This document shows, piece by piece, positions 33,895-45,319 of a stretch of 64,000 bases of DNA. Origin of the DNA: Turritopsis dohrnii (lineage: Eukaryota; Cnidaria; Hydrozoa; Anthoathecata; Oceaniidae); assembly GCA_027922465.2 (NCBI GenBank), contig BQMF02000415.1, positions 329,819 through 393,818 of the forward strand, written 5' to 3'. The notes under the pieces are model-generated. The model had not been told where the DNA came from. It was given only the letters and a program-made list of their open reading frames with translations, and ran no database searches. Position 1 is the first letter of the stretch, and each line of letters starts with the position of its first letter. The translations under genes and the position numbers were made by a program.

Positions 33895-34366
33895 GCATGT
33901 ACGTAATTTTGCAACATCCACTCGTCGAAGCAGTTTATCTTTCATTTCCTTATATCTGTCAGTGTGTTTGTCCCTCCCTAATGATGCAGTTAGTATCTAA
34001 GGAGGCTCTACCTAAATTTTTGGATATTTAGCCCTTTAGATTGGTTTAAACTGTTTTTTTGAAATTCAATTTTAAACAATGAGAAATCTATACTTGCATG
34101 AAATATTAGTGTATCTTCAAACAAAAAGACTATCAATTCGAGTTCAAATGAAGTACACGAGAAAAGTGTTACGAAAGAATATGGAAAAAGTACACTTAAT
34201 GCTTTACGCATTAAAGTGTACGAAAACGTTTATTCTTGTTTCGCATTTGTCAATGAATTCACATAAAAAATGCGAAAATCACTTTCTCAAAGTTTTGGGG
34301 AAAATTCGAGATAACGAGAGAAAATCAGCCAGGGGATCGAAAATATTGTTCGGGATACCGAAAAGT

Positions 34367-34404
34367 GCGAGATATCGAGGTTTGAGATATCGAGAGTCGA
34401 CTGT
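34367..34404. repeat. Pogo/Tigger-type single end
   Basis: GAGATATCGAGAGTCGACTG followed by TA, preceded by another CGAGATATCGAGG. It resembles the termini of pogo-type elements and the piece at 45147-45186. The partner end was not found. Confidence 0.5.
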
Positions 34405-34839
34405 ATATCATTTAGCTTTCAGTCACAAGTTATTTTGTTGATCTGCCATTCTTTTTAAAGAAAGTGCTTTTTTTAAAAAACGTTTTGATTGTGAGTCAAA
34501 CTGTTCACTCTGTCATATAGTAAAGAAAAAGGTTTATTTGCAATTTATTTAAGGGCGAAGAAGAGGGTGCAAGTATTTCTCATTAATTAGCTTGTACACT
34601 TCTATCTACTGTTTTAAAGCTTTTTTCATAAACGACTTCATCATTTGAATACCGTAAAGCTTCGATTAAGCGCACCCCTCGAATAAGCGCACCCCTCGAA
34701 TAAGCGCCCACCCTTCGAATAAGCGCCCACCCCTCAATCTTCTAAAACGGGCGCTTATTCGAATTTTCAACAAAAACGAATTGGAAGGGTCTATTTGGAA
34801 GTAGTGCATACAAGCGCCTGACGTGTGCTGGAACAAGCC

Positions 34840-35229
34840 TTTTAAGGAACATTGCACTGAACTTTATGATGAATGGTTAGCTTCAAAAGGCTTGCACGAG
34901 GAAACTGATTGTGGCAATTTGAAACCTCCACCTAGACGAGAGGTTGTTCAAAAGAAATGATCCGAGATTCGTTCGTTTCTTGCGGGATTACTTGCAACAC
35001 CAATGGCAGCGAAGATGATGAAATCACTTGCTTTAAAGAAGGAAAACCATGTCATGATGGACGCAAAATGTTAAAAGAACAGTTTGAATACATCAATTCG
35101 GAGGAGCAAAACCCATTCAAAGCCACAGACACAGATGTTACAGATGCGTGTCCCAAATCATTATTAGGGAACTTACGAAAGTACGACGGCAACGTGGACG
35201 ACGACGTACAAGATATTCATCTTCACTGA
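34840..35229 (+). pseudogene. Pogo-type transposase C-terminus, interrupted
   Basis: The first frame reads FKEHCTELYDEWLASKGLHE, GNLKPPPRREVV and then stops. The second frame (34957 on) reads MIRDSFVSCGI, then DDEITCFKEGKPCHDGRKML and EEQNPFKATDTDVTDACPKS. Both are characteristic of the DDE C-terminal end of pogo/Jerky-like transposases: DEWL, the KPPPRR segment, SF..CG and an acidic tail. The break between them looks like loss of the WI..AW segment. From about 35166 the frame runs into the nested element, so the last residues are not transposase. Confidence 0.7.
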
Positions 35230-35987
35230 ATCACAAAAGAGCAGAAACTATACACTTGGGTTAAGAAGTTTATTTACAATACCTTTGAAGTTTGTTTTTT
35301 GAACTTTGAGAGACAGAATCATGAAGGAACGAAGGAAAATTTATCGGAAGTACTGCTATTCTCACGTCTTCGTTTTCAATACGACTTCAAAATATTACTT
35401 TTCACGTTGTGTGTAGAACGTGCAAATAGGGAGCTTAAGCATTCGCAACGGCAACGAAGACGGCGACGTGTTTAAAACAAAAGCTTCGTTTTCTATGTGG
35501 AATTTGTTTTCAAAGGGAGTCTACTACTTATGAGACCATTGGGAAAACTTTATAAGGTAATTACATCATTAACATATTTGCACGTTCTATGCACAACGTG
35601 AAAAGTCATGATTTGAAGTCGTACTGACAACGGAGACGTGATTACAGAGAAAGTCTTTTTCTCTTATGTAGATTTTATAGAAGCGCGATAACTTTCTAGT
35701 CGTTATAAGTTTATCAATTGAATAATTTCTCCAATAAAAAGAAGTTCTTCAAAATACTATTCACAAGTAATAATTATTTTGTTCTTTTTGCTCACGTCGT
35801 CGTCCACGTTGCCGTCGTAGTTGCTTAAGCTCACTAATCTAATAATGATATTAGTAAAATTAAAAAGTATTTCCCAATAGTATAGTGTGAAATGACTTCC
35901 ATTCTAAAGCAAATCTATGGAGTAAAGTGAATATTTTGTTTGCCTCACGTCGTCGTCCACGTTGCTGTCGTAGTTTCGTAAGGTCCC
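35168..35987. mobile_element. TA-flanked MITE nested in the pogo-type remnant
   Basis: GGGAACTTACGAAAGTACGA at 35168 is matched in inverse by the sequence ending TTTCGTAAGGTCCC at 35987. The arm match extends about 40 bp through GGACGACGACGT. TA lies directly outside each end. It sits in the transposase C-terminal frame. Confidence 0.7.
35361..35845. mobile_element. Further inverted-repeat units inside the nested MITE
   Basis: GAGCTTAAGCATTCGCAACG (about 35430) pairs in inverse with GTTGCTTAAGCTC (about 35820-35832). Separately, ACGACTTCAAAATATTACTT with CACGTTGTG (about 35380-35412) pairs in inverse with CACAACGTGAAAAGTCAT (about 35592-35615). These two overlapping inverted-repeat systems suggest one or two more insertions within the MITE. 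Confidence 0.55.
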
Positions 35988-36144
35988 TATAAAGGCCGAT
36001 TTCCAAAAGCGCATCGCTCGAATAAGCGCCCACCCTAAAGGCTCAAAAATTTTATAAGCGCCCGTGCGCTTAATCGAAGCTTTACGGTAACTATGTAAAT
36101 TTTCTAATGTTCCTTTGTCTACTTCATGGTTGAATTAACACCAT

Positions 36145-37007
36145 CCCAGCGGGCACAAGACGTCTTTGAGACGTTTCATTTTAATCGTAAAATGGTCGTT
36201 TGCTTTCCAGCTCATTTTTCGACGTCGTAGGGACGTCTGAAACGGGACGTCACAATTGGGATCCTTTTACGACGTTTTTGGGACGTCTTTATACGGATTG
36301 AATAACGACCTTCGAAACAATTATAAACTTAAGATCATTTTGGGACGTCGTAGGGACGTCTGAAACGGGACGTCGCATTTGGGATCCTTTTACGACGTTT
36401 TTGGGACGTCTTTATACGGATTGAATAACGATCTTCGAAACAATTATAAACTTAAAATCATTTTGCGACGTCGTTGGGACGTCTGAAATTGGGATCCTGT
36501 CCCCAAAATTTTCAAATTTCATTCTGCAGTCATTAAACGGTATAAATCGAGTAACACTAACATGCTTATACAGAATTTACATTCGTATCGAATTCTGTTT
36601 ATTGGTCGTGTGAAAGATGATTTTACGACGTTTTGGGGACGTCTCTGTGCAGATTCAATAACGCTCTTCGAAACAATTATAAACTTTCAAAAGCAATCAG
36701 TCTGTATAGAATGATTTATTGTAAATGTTTTTAAACGTCTTCACAACAAGCAGCGGTGACATAACGGTTACAAGTTCGGCTGGCACACCATAGGTTCCAG
36801 GTTCGAGTCCGCATGTGGCCTATTACAGTTTTTGAAAGAGTAAATTTCATAATCCTGCGACGTCGTTACGATGTCGTTGGGATGTCATCGAGACGTCTCA
36901 ATAAAGATGTAATTGGGACGTCTTTTGAGATTCCCACTTCGCGACCATTTTGCGACGTCTTAGGGACGTCTTTACGACGTCTTTACGACGTCTTTGTGCC
37001 CGCTGGG
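36145..37007. mobile_element. GACGTC-rich fold-back element, copy 1
   Basis: It begins CCCAGCGGGCACAAGACGTC and ends with the inverse GACGTCTTTGTGCCCGCTGGG. The interior is dominated by the self-complementary GACGTC word. It contains a ~121-bp tandem unit (GAAACGGGACGTC at 36240 and 36362, third partial at 36480) that includes TTGGGATCCTTTTACGACG. A tRNA-like sequence (36749-36820) lies within. Similar CCCAGC-ended ACGTC repeats occur in aquatic animals, from memory. No ORF. Confidence 0.8.
36749..36820 (+). ncRNA. tRNA-derived SINE-like sequence
   Basis: A-box-like GTGACATAACGG and a perfect B-box GGTTCGAGTCC (36800-36810). The cloverleaf does not close well and no convincing anticodon loop forms. 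It closely resembles 56007-56080 (shared CATAAYGGT, TTYGGYTGGYACAC, GGTTC), so the two belong to one family. It is probably a Pol III promoter-bearing SINE head, not a tRNA gene. Confidence 0.55.
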
Positions 37008-37532
37008 ATCATTCGAATGTTTTGACTGAATAAAAATAACTTCAAAACAAGTAAATAACATAAAGAGAGTGATTGTTTGGGCCTGATAGATGTCGTTAAT
37101 AAATTTGTAGGTGGATCTGAGCACCGTGTAACAATATTCAGAAAGTTTGAAAGCATTGACACGAAAGGTCTCAGACTCTCATGAAAAGCATGTCAACTCA
37201 AGTATCTCATTTTTAGTTTGATTTGGTACACAAATATTGTGAAATAACTTTAAAACAATAGTGAAAACTTACCTTAGTAGAAAAACGTTATTTTCACTTT
37301 CTTATAAAATATGAAAGAAATGCTAACTGCTTTATATCACACCATTCTACTTTTTATCAGAGAGATAATTTTCATCAAACAATGTCGAAATTTAATACTT
37401 AAAGAAAGTCTTTTAAATCTCATTTTTTCAAAGGATTAGTCAAGGAAAACCTTTTTCAAATATTTAATTACTTGCAAAACATTTAGTCACTATTCCCCGA
37501 CAAGGTATATGTGAAATCGCTCCACAGTTTTT
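37008..37532. other. AT-rich interval, nothing recognised
   Basis: No ORF or repeat boundary supported. Confidence 0.5.
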
Positions 37533-38460
37533 GGATTTTTGCGAAAGCAAGAAATACCTTAAAACCGGCTTTGTTCTTTTTGGATTTCTGCGAAAGCAAG
37601 AAATACATTAAAACCGGCTTTGGCTTTTTTTGTTTTTTTTTTTTTTCTGCTGTCCAAACCTAGCGGTTTTTTGAAATTTCGTGTGTGCCTTAACATGAAA
37701 ACTACCAAAACATTCTTTATAAAAGTATATTAGTGTTTTGCCACTTTTTCACGAAAAAACAGACATTTCTCCCACTAAAAACACAATGGAGAACTTCATT
37801 TCCACCACATTCGAAGCATCACTTCTAATAAACTTATGATTTTAAAAGTTTGTTGTTGGTAACGTCTTGTGCTTCAGCTCTCTTGCAGTTAGCAAGTCGT
37901 TCATAGTTAAACTAGTTAAGCTATAATTCTAAATTCTTAGTAGCTAGCTTAGGTAGATAGATAAGTAGTTAGTTTAAAACATAGTATTTCTGATGAATTT
38001 TTCGCTTTTACTTTATTTCTTAATTTTTTTTCGAAAAAGTTTGTGTTTTTTTTTCTTTTCGCTCTTACATAGTTTCTTTATTTTAAAAAACTGTAATATA
38101 AAATGTGTGTCCATGGTTACGATTCGCACCTTATGCGTATTTGTTTTCTTTGTATGTAAAAGCTTCTGTTGTTTTAGTTAAGTCCTATTTACACTTTTTA
38201 AAAGGTAAATTGCCATCATCCCTGGAAATGAACAAAATTTGACAAACTTTCTAGCGGGATTAACTATTATAGTTCTATTTTTGATCTATAGCATATATCA
38301 GTTATGCTTTCATGGATTCCTAGGGAGTGTGTGATCAAAAATGTGATGTTGTATTGTAGAAGTCATTCAATGTTGAAATTTCAAGAGTGTCACTAGTCTT
38401 TCATTTTTCATACTTCAGCTGGTTTCGCAGAAATCCTTATGCCTGCAAGGGCATCTTGTT
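37533..38460 (+). mobile_element. HINE/Helentron-like element, copy 3
   Basis: The 5' end is present twice: GGATTTTTGCGAAAGCAAG at 37533 and GGATTTCTGCGAAAGCAAG at 37582, 49 bp apart. The 3' end is GCAGAAATCC (38427-38436), hairpin ATGCC/GGCAT (38439-38454) and CTTGTT. The interior shares text with 40968-41290 (GCTCTTACATA, TTACACTTTTT). It abuts copy 2 head to tail. Confidence 0.7.
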
Positions 38461-40015
38461 TTTCTTACTGTCCAAACCTAGCGATTTTTTAATCTCGAAG
38501 TTCATTGGTTCATACAGCCGCCGTCTCAAAATTCATTGGTGCATAAAGCGCCACTATTACGAAAGGGTGCTAATTAACTTTAATAGCGCTAGTTTATTGG
38601 CTTGAATTTCCGCCATGTGATCATCCGGGTATTTTTCGACTTCACATTTGCACGCCGTTCGCATAATGGTAGAAGAAACCGAAGGAACCCACTTAGATTT
38701 CCACGTGTTGATTGATCAATATTGAACAGATTTAAAAGAAGATTTAAGGGAGAAAGGGGAGAAATTTATAATTATCTTACAATAATTCTACTGCGTTCAT
38801 TCTTTTCTAAAAACAAGTTCTCAATGTTTTATAAAAACAGTGTGTGAAAAGAATTGCTTTTATTTTTTGGAAAATGTCTGGGATTCTTATAAGCCTTTCT
38901 AAATACAAAATATCGTTTGTTTCATGTGTGGGCTGTAGTGCTTTTTAAGCTCTGGATACATACAGCTCAGCTCAGTTTCCTCTTCAGCTCCAACAACATA
39001 CAAGAATGTTTTGTTTACCCTCTGTCTGTGCATCATTTTATGTTTATGTTTGATGCCTCTCGAGCTATTTTAGCTTATTTACTTGTATAGTTCTTGGCTG
39101 TATTATCAATGTCTTGAATTAGGAATGGGACTTACTATTTACGTTAGCAAATTGAAACTCAAATTTCTGCTTTCAGTTATGTTTGCTAATTTTGGTAAGT
39201 TTAGGTCATACCTTTCATAATCCTAATCTTTGTTTACTTTTTGTGTTTGGGAAGTCTTAGTAATTATGAAGATTGACCGTACATACGTAATCACTGTGAT
39301 ATCTGAAAGCATATAAATTTGATGTTATATATTTTGTTCATAAAGTTTATTGGAAGTTAATGTAAGTTCCGTATTGTGTCAGTTATCCTTTTATAATGCC
39401 CTGGCATGTATACGTAATTAAAATTTTAATGTTTTTTAAGTTTCTGAACAAACCTTTATAATCTTTTCATGAAATTTAGTTCAGGTAATGCATGTTTCTA
39501 AATTAGATGGCAATGACATATTGTTACTCAAATTAAAGGACAAATTTCTATTTTCAGTTATGTACGTTGATTTTGTATGTATATATATAGATGTATTTTG
39601 TATCATTAAAATCTAAGTTTTCGTTTTTGTGCTTGTGAATTAGGAATTCTGTTAGGAAGATTGACAAGACATATTGAATTCATAAATTCATAACATTTAC
39701 ATAGACTTACATGCATACTCATTGCCTTATCTGAATTGATCACTGAAATTATTAATATCATTTCGTACCAACAAAATAAAGAACATTATGTCATTCAGAT
39801 ATAATCAAGTTTATTGGTGTTTATTGCTATAAAGTTTTGCATTGTGACAATTATGTGTTTTCCAAAGTTTTGGGGAGTACATGATCAGGACTTTAATAAA
39901 TATATATTGCGGAAATGATTAAACCTTTCTTAAACTCCAAAAATGTCATAGTCTTTCTTTTTTCATACTTCAGCTGATTTTGCAGAAATCCTTATGCCTG
40001 CAAGGGCATCTTGTT
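38461..40015 (+). mobile_element. HINE/Helentron-like element, copy 2
   Basis: It begins within the element at TTCTTACTGTCCAAACC, directly after the CTTGTT end of the previous copy, and ends GCAGAAATCC (39982-39991), hairpin (39994-40009), CTTGTT. It aligns with 5450-6815 throughout. The head-to-tail junction without an intervening host sequence is what rolling-circle replication or read-through would produce. Confidence 0.7.
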
Positions 40016-40508
40016 TCTTTTAAAATGTGTTTTAGAGGTGATTTTAGAGACTTAAAAACGTAAAATTTTCTTTGTCGCCCAACCGGTGGGCGACGTTATT
40101 CCACTACCTAATATAAAAAAAATTGAACATTAGGCAGCACCACTTTCCAAATGCTTCCGCCGGACATGTGCGAGTGACAATTTGTACGATTATTATACTT
40201 TTATATTATATTTAGCTATATATTATAATTTTCGTTTTCATTGGCTAATACAGGAAAACTCTTCAAATACGCCGTTTTGATTAGTTGACAAATTCCAAAA
40301 AATTCGATCGTTTAATAACGGATTTTTATTATCTTTGTCATTTTATCAAAGAACATTTATTTTGATTTATTTATTTTATTTATTTCACAATGGTTCCAGT
40401 TATGATGTTTTGGAAACATTATTTTTATTATTATTGTCCCCGCAGTGAGCGTAAGCGAGCGAGGAGGCATAGTAGTTTCACGAGATAGGTGAATGTCAGT
40501 TTCCGATT

Positions 40509-40607
<99 letters not shown>

Positions 40608-40967
40608 TTCCAACTTTCGTGCTGACGTTACACGGTGGTATACAATTATTAGCTGACTTTGCGTTTTTCCCGTTTCAAAGCATAGTACTGTAAGTGGGAG
40701 ACAGGATGTCTTTTTGTATCTCTTTCCTAATTTATTATTATGATATATTATGTTATTTAAAAAGTTCGTATGCTAAAATAATTAAACATTTTTTATATTA
40801 CTTTTGCGTTTTTTTAGTGAAGTGAACAACAAGGATTTTGAAGCACAGTTTGAAATCTGAAATTTTGCCAAGCAAACATTTTATGTTTGTATATGTTGTT
40901 TTAGCTCTAAATCTTTCGTTCAATAAATTTTATTCACTGATTTTTGGTGGATCTTGCCATTTTAATT
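40016..40967. other. Interval with a large CAT triplet microsatellite
   Basis: About 94 nt of CAT/ATC repeats at 40513-40607, with a single CACCAT interruption. Poly-His and poly-Asp frames are artefacts. A CGAGCGAGGAGGC-type GC-rich block (40440-40470) precedes it. No gene. Confidence 0.7.
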
Positions 40968-41290
40968 GGATTTCTGTGTATGCAAGAAAGCCATATTACA
41001 AATTCTTGTGTTATATTTCTTTCTTGCTATTTTTATGTAAACGTTGGCTATTTTTTGTTTAGAACTAAAGTTTGAAACGCAGATTTCTAATGGAATTTTC
41101 GCTTTAATATTTTTTTTGAAACAGCGTTTTTTTTCTTTTGGCTCTTACATAATTTCTTTAACAAATTTTACTTTGATTATAAAATATGTATCCACGTTTC
41201 AGTTCACATATTTCTTTTGTTTGTAGCAAACACTTTCTTGTTAAGCCTTACTTACACTTTTTGAAAGGTATATTAGCATCAGTGTGACAT
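40968..41290 (+). mobile_element. HINE-like element fragment, copy 4
   Basis: GGATTTCTGTGTATGCAAG at 40968 matches the family 5' end. 41095-41275 aligns with 37995-38210 (TTTTCGCTTT, GGCTCTTACATAATTTCTTT, CTTACTTACACTTTTT). The 3' hairpin end was not found. Confidence 0.55.
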
Positions 41291-41518
41291 AGGCCTAAGA
41301 GATAACAAAAAGTAACAAAGTTTTGTTTGTTTTTGTTTCCGTTGTATAGGCTTGCGATGTATAGCTTGCTGTGTGTACAAATTGGAATGCTTGAGCGCGG
41401 GGGCATTTTTAGCTAAAGCTACATGCTAGTTATTAAGATTCCTTATACAGGTTAAAAACTTCAGTACGTAAATATTAAATTACAACTGTTATCAATGTTT
41501 CACCTGTGTGTGTGAAAA

Positions 41519-41520
<2 letters not shown>

Positions 41521-41550
<30 letters not shown>
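41521..41550. repeat. (TA)n microsatellite
   Basis: Alternating AT run. A similar run lies at 49720-49752, a TAA repeat at 50868-50896 and an ATC repeat at 54279-54302. Confidence 0.85.
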
Positions 41551-41555
<5 letters not shown>

Positions 41556-41936
41556 CGTTAAAAATATAATATTTACATATTTTTCATAAAAAGTGAAAAT
41601 ATACTTTCCTAAAAACAAAAATCAAACCCTGTGATTGAAAGCAAAGTCCTGTAGGACGTGGGAAATAATATGACAACGTAAATTAAATTAATTAAATTAA
41701 ATTAAATTATTGTAATTCAATTAACACCAACAATGATTTTTATTTTTGTACAATATATTTCGGATCGTCTGATCCATCACCAGGTATCTAAAAGCGAATA
41801 AAAACGGTTAAAAACAGTTACAAATAAAATGTAAAAAATTATTATCGTATACTACACACACGTAAAAAATTTTATAAAACACATCTAATAAAAGAAATCA
41901 AAAAGTTGGAGAAATAGAGAAGTCGTGTCTTGGGAA

Positions 41937-42161
41937 TCAGATCTTAATTACCAAAGCACGACTCCTATGCTCATCCTTTGTGTTCAGAACCGGTTTGAAT
42001 TCATTAATCATTAGTGCTTCAAGGGTCATTAAATGAAACACAAATCGTGACGTCGTACATAAGATCGTTACACTGTCCATTGTAAGTTCCACCCCGCATT
42101 CCTTGAAATGAACTCCTACAGGACCAGCTCTTCTATGCTCCTTAAGTCGACTGATAATATG
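41937..42161 (-). pseudogene. Penelope GIY-YIG endonuclease C-terminus
   Basis: About 74 codons are open to a stop at 41939-41937. It reads SRLKEHRRAGPVGVHFKECG and then TLEALMINEFKPVLNTKDEH with RSRALVIKI. PVG.H...CG followed by LEAL.I....P.LNT.DE..SR is the conserved tail of the Penelope endonuclease. The upstream part is missing, and the frame starts at the inverted terminal copy. Confidence 0.75.
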
Positions 42162-42165
42162 ATAC

Positions 42166-42193
42166 CTGATGATGGATCAGACACGATCCGAAA
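42166..42193 (+). ncRNA. Hammerhead ribozyme-like core in Penelope end
   Basis: CTGATGA (42166-42172), then GGATC (42174-42178) pairing with GATCC (42185-42189), then GAAA (42190-42193). This is the invariant order CUGANGA, stem II, GAAA. Penelope terminal repeats are known to carry hammerheads. The inverted left copy (41758-41787, minus) has CTGGTGA instead, which breaks the core. I could not confirm stems I and III or the cleavage-site uridine. Confidence 0.5.
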
Positions 42194-42249
42194 TATATTG
42201 TACAAAAATAAAAACCATTGTTGGTGTTAATTGAATTACAATATTTTGT

Positions 42250-43727
42250 GCCACAATGTTTCTGCCATATAAATTAAATTAATTAATTAAATTAAAAACA
42301 ATTAATTTTATGAAAAAATGCAAGGAGAGCTTGCCGCCACTGTCTGTCTTTTTATTAAATTTTTACTCTTACACAATTAATTTAATTTAGTAGATATGGT
42401 ACTTCTCGAAGTTTGTTTTAGTTTGTTTTGTTTTTCTTTCATATTGTCATAATACGATTAGGTATTTTGTATCATTATGCATACGGAATCCTTTAAACAA
42501 TAAAATCACAGGAAAAATATAATTCAATAGACCACTTGCTTTCTGTAACTCTGATGAAACTCTCTTACAAAATTATACAATCAAATTTGTATAATGGTTT
42601 ACAAAAGAAGAAGAGAAAATTGTCAAACTTTTGGAGTAGACATAAAAGCAAATAACTATCAAAGGCAATCAAAAACCAATCTTTACTAAAACATAAAAAC
42701 CAAAACATAAAACATAAAACGAAAAGAGTTATAAAATTAAATTTAAGTATTCAGAATAAACATCTCTGATTCAAAAAAACATGTTTACACACATATATTA
42801 ATTTGATAAAAATGACCTTCATAAATCCTAAATGAAAAAAAATATTATGGTAGTGAAAACATACATCCATAACCAAATCACTATATAGCTGGAGGTTTTT
42901 GTTTTGGCTTGATTTAATTTATAGACTGTTATGTTGGATGTGTTTTGATTTACGTTCATTGTTTGTAATAAAAATTGTCAGATGCATTAACTTTTGCAAG
43001 ACAGTATCAAAACAGCATACGTGATCATGGAATTCATATGTTGTTGTATCAAACGACTATCCAGGGAAGCACATTCAACCAGATTATTTCATGTTTGTTT
43101 ACGTGTCTTAATCCTTTTAATTAAAATATATATATTATACGTAAACAATTGGTTTTCTGAACATCTTTTTGCATATACGATATCACGTTTTTATTGGCAG
43201 TTTTTGTTATGTACTCTTTGAAATAAATAACTGGTTGTTCTCCACATAAAAATGGTTTCCTTCATATGGCTGTACATCATGTGTTTCAGTGGGACTATAT
43301 TATTATCAGGATGCAAAATAAAAATAAATCTTCAGCCTGGCTTTTAATAATGAACTTTTAACTTTGCACTGAAATCACAGATTCAATGCTCTACTTTTCC
43401 AAGCATGTAATCACCATTCATCATAACGTTGTTATCAACAACAAAAACAAAACGTCTATACATTGATATCGCTTTTTTCTGTTTTTCTTGTGTTCATTCA
43501 AAAATTTTTATTCAAAATTTTTTACAAAACATTAAGGGAAACCTGAACTAAACGACTTAATACCATCATTTAACGTTTTATCTCTTGAACCATCTTAAAG
43601 GTTAGCATACAAAGCTAAAATCTTCCACTGCCTAACTGCCTTGACTGAAAGGAAATGGCGCTACTTCACTGAAGACTGGCCTCTATTCTTACCTACCTTG
43701 GCTAGGCCAAAGTTCAATACTGAACCG
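42250..43727. other. AT-rich interval, no gene seen
   Basis: Short ORFs of up to 75 codons without domains. ATTAA/AAATT-type simple sequence around 42270-42300. Confidence 0.5.
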
Positions 43728-43812
43728 AGGTTATAAAAGTGAACGAGGAAAAGGAGAAGGAAATGCCGGTTTTAACATATATTTCGCCCTATGGGGAAAT
43801 ATATAAAAATGC
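43728..43812 (+). repeat. Dispersed repeat, unexpanded copy of 27390-27590
   Basis: TATAAAAGTGAACG, a short GAGGAAAAGGAGAAGG stretch, AAATGCCGGT and CGCCCTATGGGGAAATATA, colinear with 27398-27573 apart from the GAA expansion. Confidence 0.8.
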
Positions 43813-45319
43813 AATAACAATAAAGAAATGAAACTCATGGTTTGAAATCATGATGTTGATGGTTGGTCAAGAACAGATTATCCATTTCAAAAATTGTGTC
43901 CAGTGTATCTGTGGCACAAAAGAAACACAGTTGGAAGGTATCGGTTTGTTTTCAATTCACATTTTGCAAGTTATTCAACGTTTGCTTTTCTGTGGCTGGG
44001 TATATAGTTCTGTGTTATGTATTGCTTTGTTTTAGGCTATATATATACTTCTTTTATTCTGCATATACAGTATATACTTCTTTATTATATTGCCATTTGC
44101 TTATGCATTAAACTTTCTGCGTGTAAAAACATGATTTTGGTCTTTAGTAGGGCAATTTAAGTGTTGCGATGTTTGTTTGTGTTTCACGTCTCCAGGGTTA
44201 AAAATAATTTTACAAAACCTTTAATCGGTTCAGTTCCAGTGATACTATACATATGTGCATTTATACGCATTATAATAGTAGGATGTTGGATGCTTTTTTC
44301 TGTTTGTTTTTTGGCAATTTTGTTATGTTATGTTTTGTTTCGCGTAAAACTTCATTTTCATTTCCTGTGCATGAAAAATATGGGTTTTGGTCAATACTAA
44401 GCACAATATTTAAGTGTTTTGATGATTCAGTTTCTATTTCGATGTTTAGTTGTTTCATGTCTCCCAGGAGAAAATTCTTTTTAGAATGCTTTTATTCGGT
44501 ACTGGCTTTTATGTATCTTGGTATACAGTGTGTTTCAAAACTTTGGCGTCAAAAATTTATTTTTGAAGAAAATATCCAATTATTTTTTCAAAATTTTATA
44601 TCGATGGAATTCCTATTTTTGGTCTTTCTCGTGATGTAATTTTTGTAAGAAATGGAAAAGTAGAAAAAGAGAAAATCGAAACACAAGTTTGGAAAAACTC
44701 ATTGATTTCTTAACAAAAATGACAAAATTTAGTAAAGTTGGATGAACTTCATACTATGCGAACTCTTTATAATTCGAACAAATACACAGTCACTCTGAGA
44801 GTTCGAAATATTGGAGATCAAGAGGCAAATTCCTCATTTTCTTTTGCAGAATGTTTACTGCGAAATCAGATTTTAAAAATAGAGTTTTGGAGTACTTAGG
44901 TAAGATGATATTTTCTGACACCAACACAAAGTTTCAGTTTGCAAATATGGAAAGAATTTGAAAAACGTCTAATCTTTAACATGGACCAATAACCGTTATT
45001 AAATGTTATTAAATTAAATGTAAGAAAAACGGATTATGAAATTAGAAAAGATTACGAGAGATTAGAATTATAGATTATGAGATTAGAACTGAAAAAAGGG
45101 GCATGGAATCTAGTTTAATGAACTTCACTCAAACTCTCAAAGGACCGGATTAAGTTGGAGATTTTGAGATAGCGAGAGTCAATTGTAAATGGGAATTGTG
45201 ATTTGGTGATATTCATATAACGTTGACATGTCTACATGTGAGCTATTGTTTGATATTTCCATCGTTAGATTAAGGTTGGTTTCCACACGACATAATTTTC
45301 CACGCGAGCGAAATAATAG
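43813..45319. other. AT-rich interval with a pogo-type end
   Basis: ORFs of 60-128 codons are low-complexity (F/L/C-rich) and carry no domain. 45147-45186 (GAGATAGCGAGAGTCAATTG, then TA) resembles a pogo/Tigger terminus; 44755-44825 carries a GAACTCTTTATAATTCGAAC-type stretch that might be the other end. Confidence 0.45.

Larger units (their letters stand above)
34652..36087 (+). mobile_element. Pogo-type DNA transposon remnant, TA target site, nested insertions
   Basis: Terminal inverted repeats are perfect over at least 24 bp (CCGTAAAGCTTCGATTAAGC inward), at 34652-34675 and 36064-36087, and are flanked by TA on both sides, the hallmark of the Tc1/mariner/pogo group. Just inside the left end are four CGAATAAGCGC-type units; one matching unit lies inside the right end. 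The interior keeps the transposase C-terminus (34840-35229) and has been entered by at least one further inverted-repeat element at 35168. Confidence 0.82.
41709..42242 (-). mobile_element. Penelope-like element remnant with inverted terminal copies
   Basis: 41709-41788 and 42161-42242 are inverted copies of an ~80-bp block (AACACCAACAATG, TTGTACAATATATTTCGGAT). This block resembles the terminal repeats of Penelope-like retroelements. Between them the minus strand encodes the end of a GIY-YIG endonuclease (41937-42161). It is 5'-truncated: no reverse transcriptase is present. The right copy preserves a hammerhead-like core. Confidence 0.75.

Noticed and set aside
40431..40693. Poly-His / poly-Asp ORFs
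   Set aside because: Produced by the CAT triplet repeat at 40513-40607.
44161..44639. F/L/C-rich ORFs of 79 and 128 codons as membrane proteins
   Set aside because: Composition follows T-rich DNA, there is no supported start or splice context, and overlapping frames look the same.
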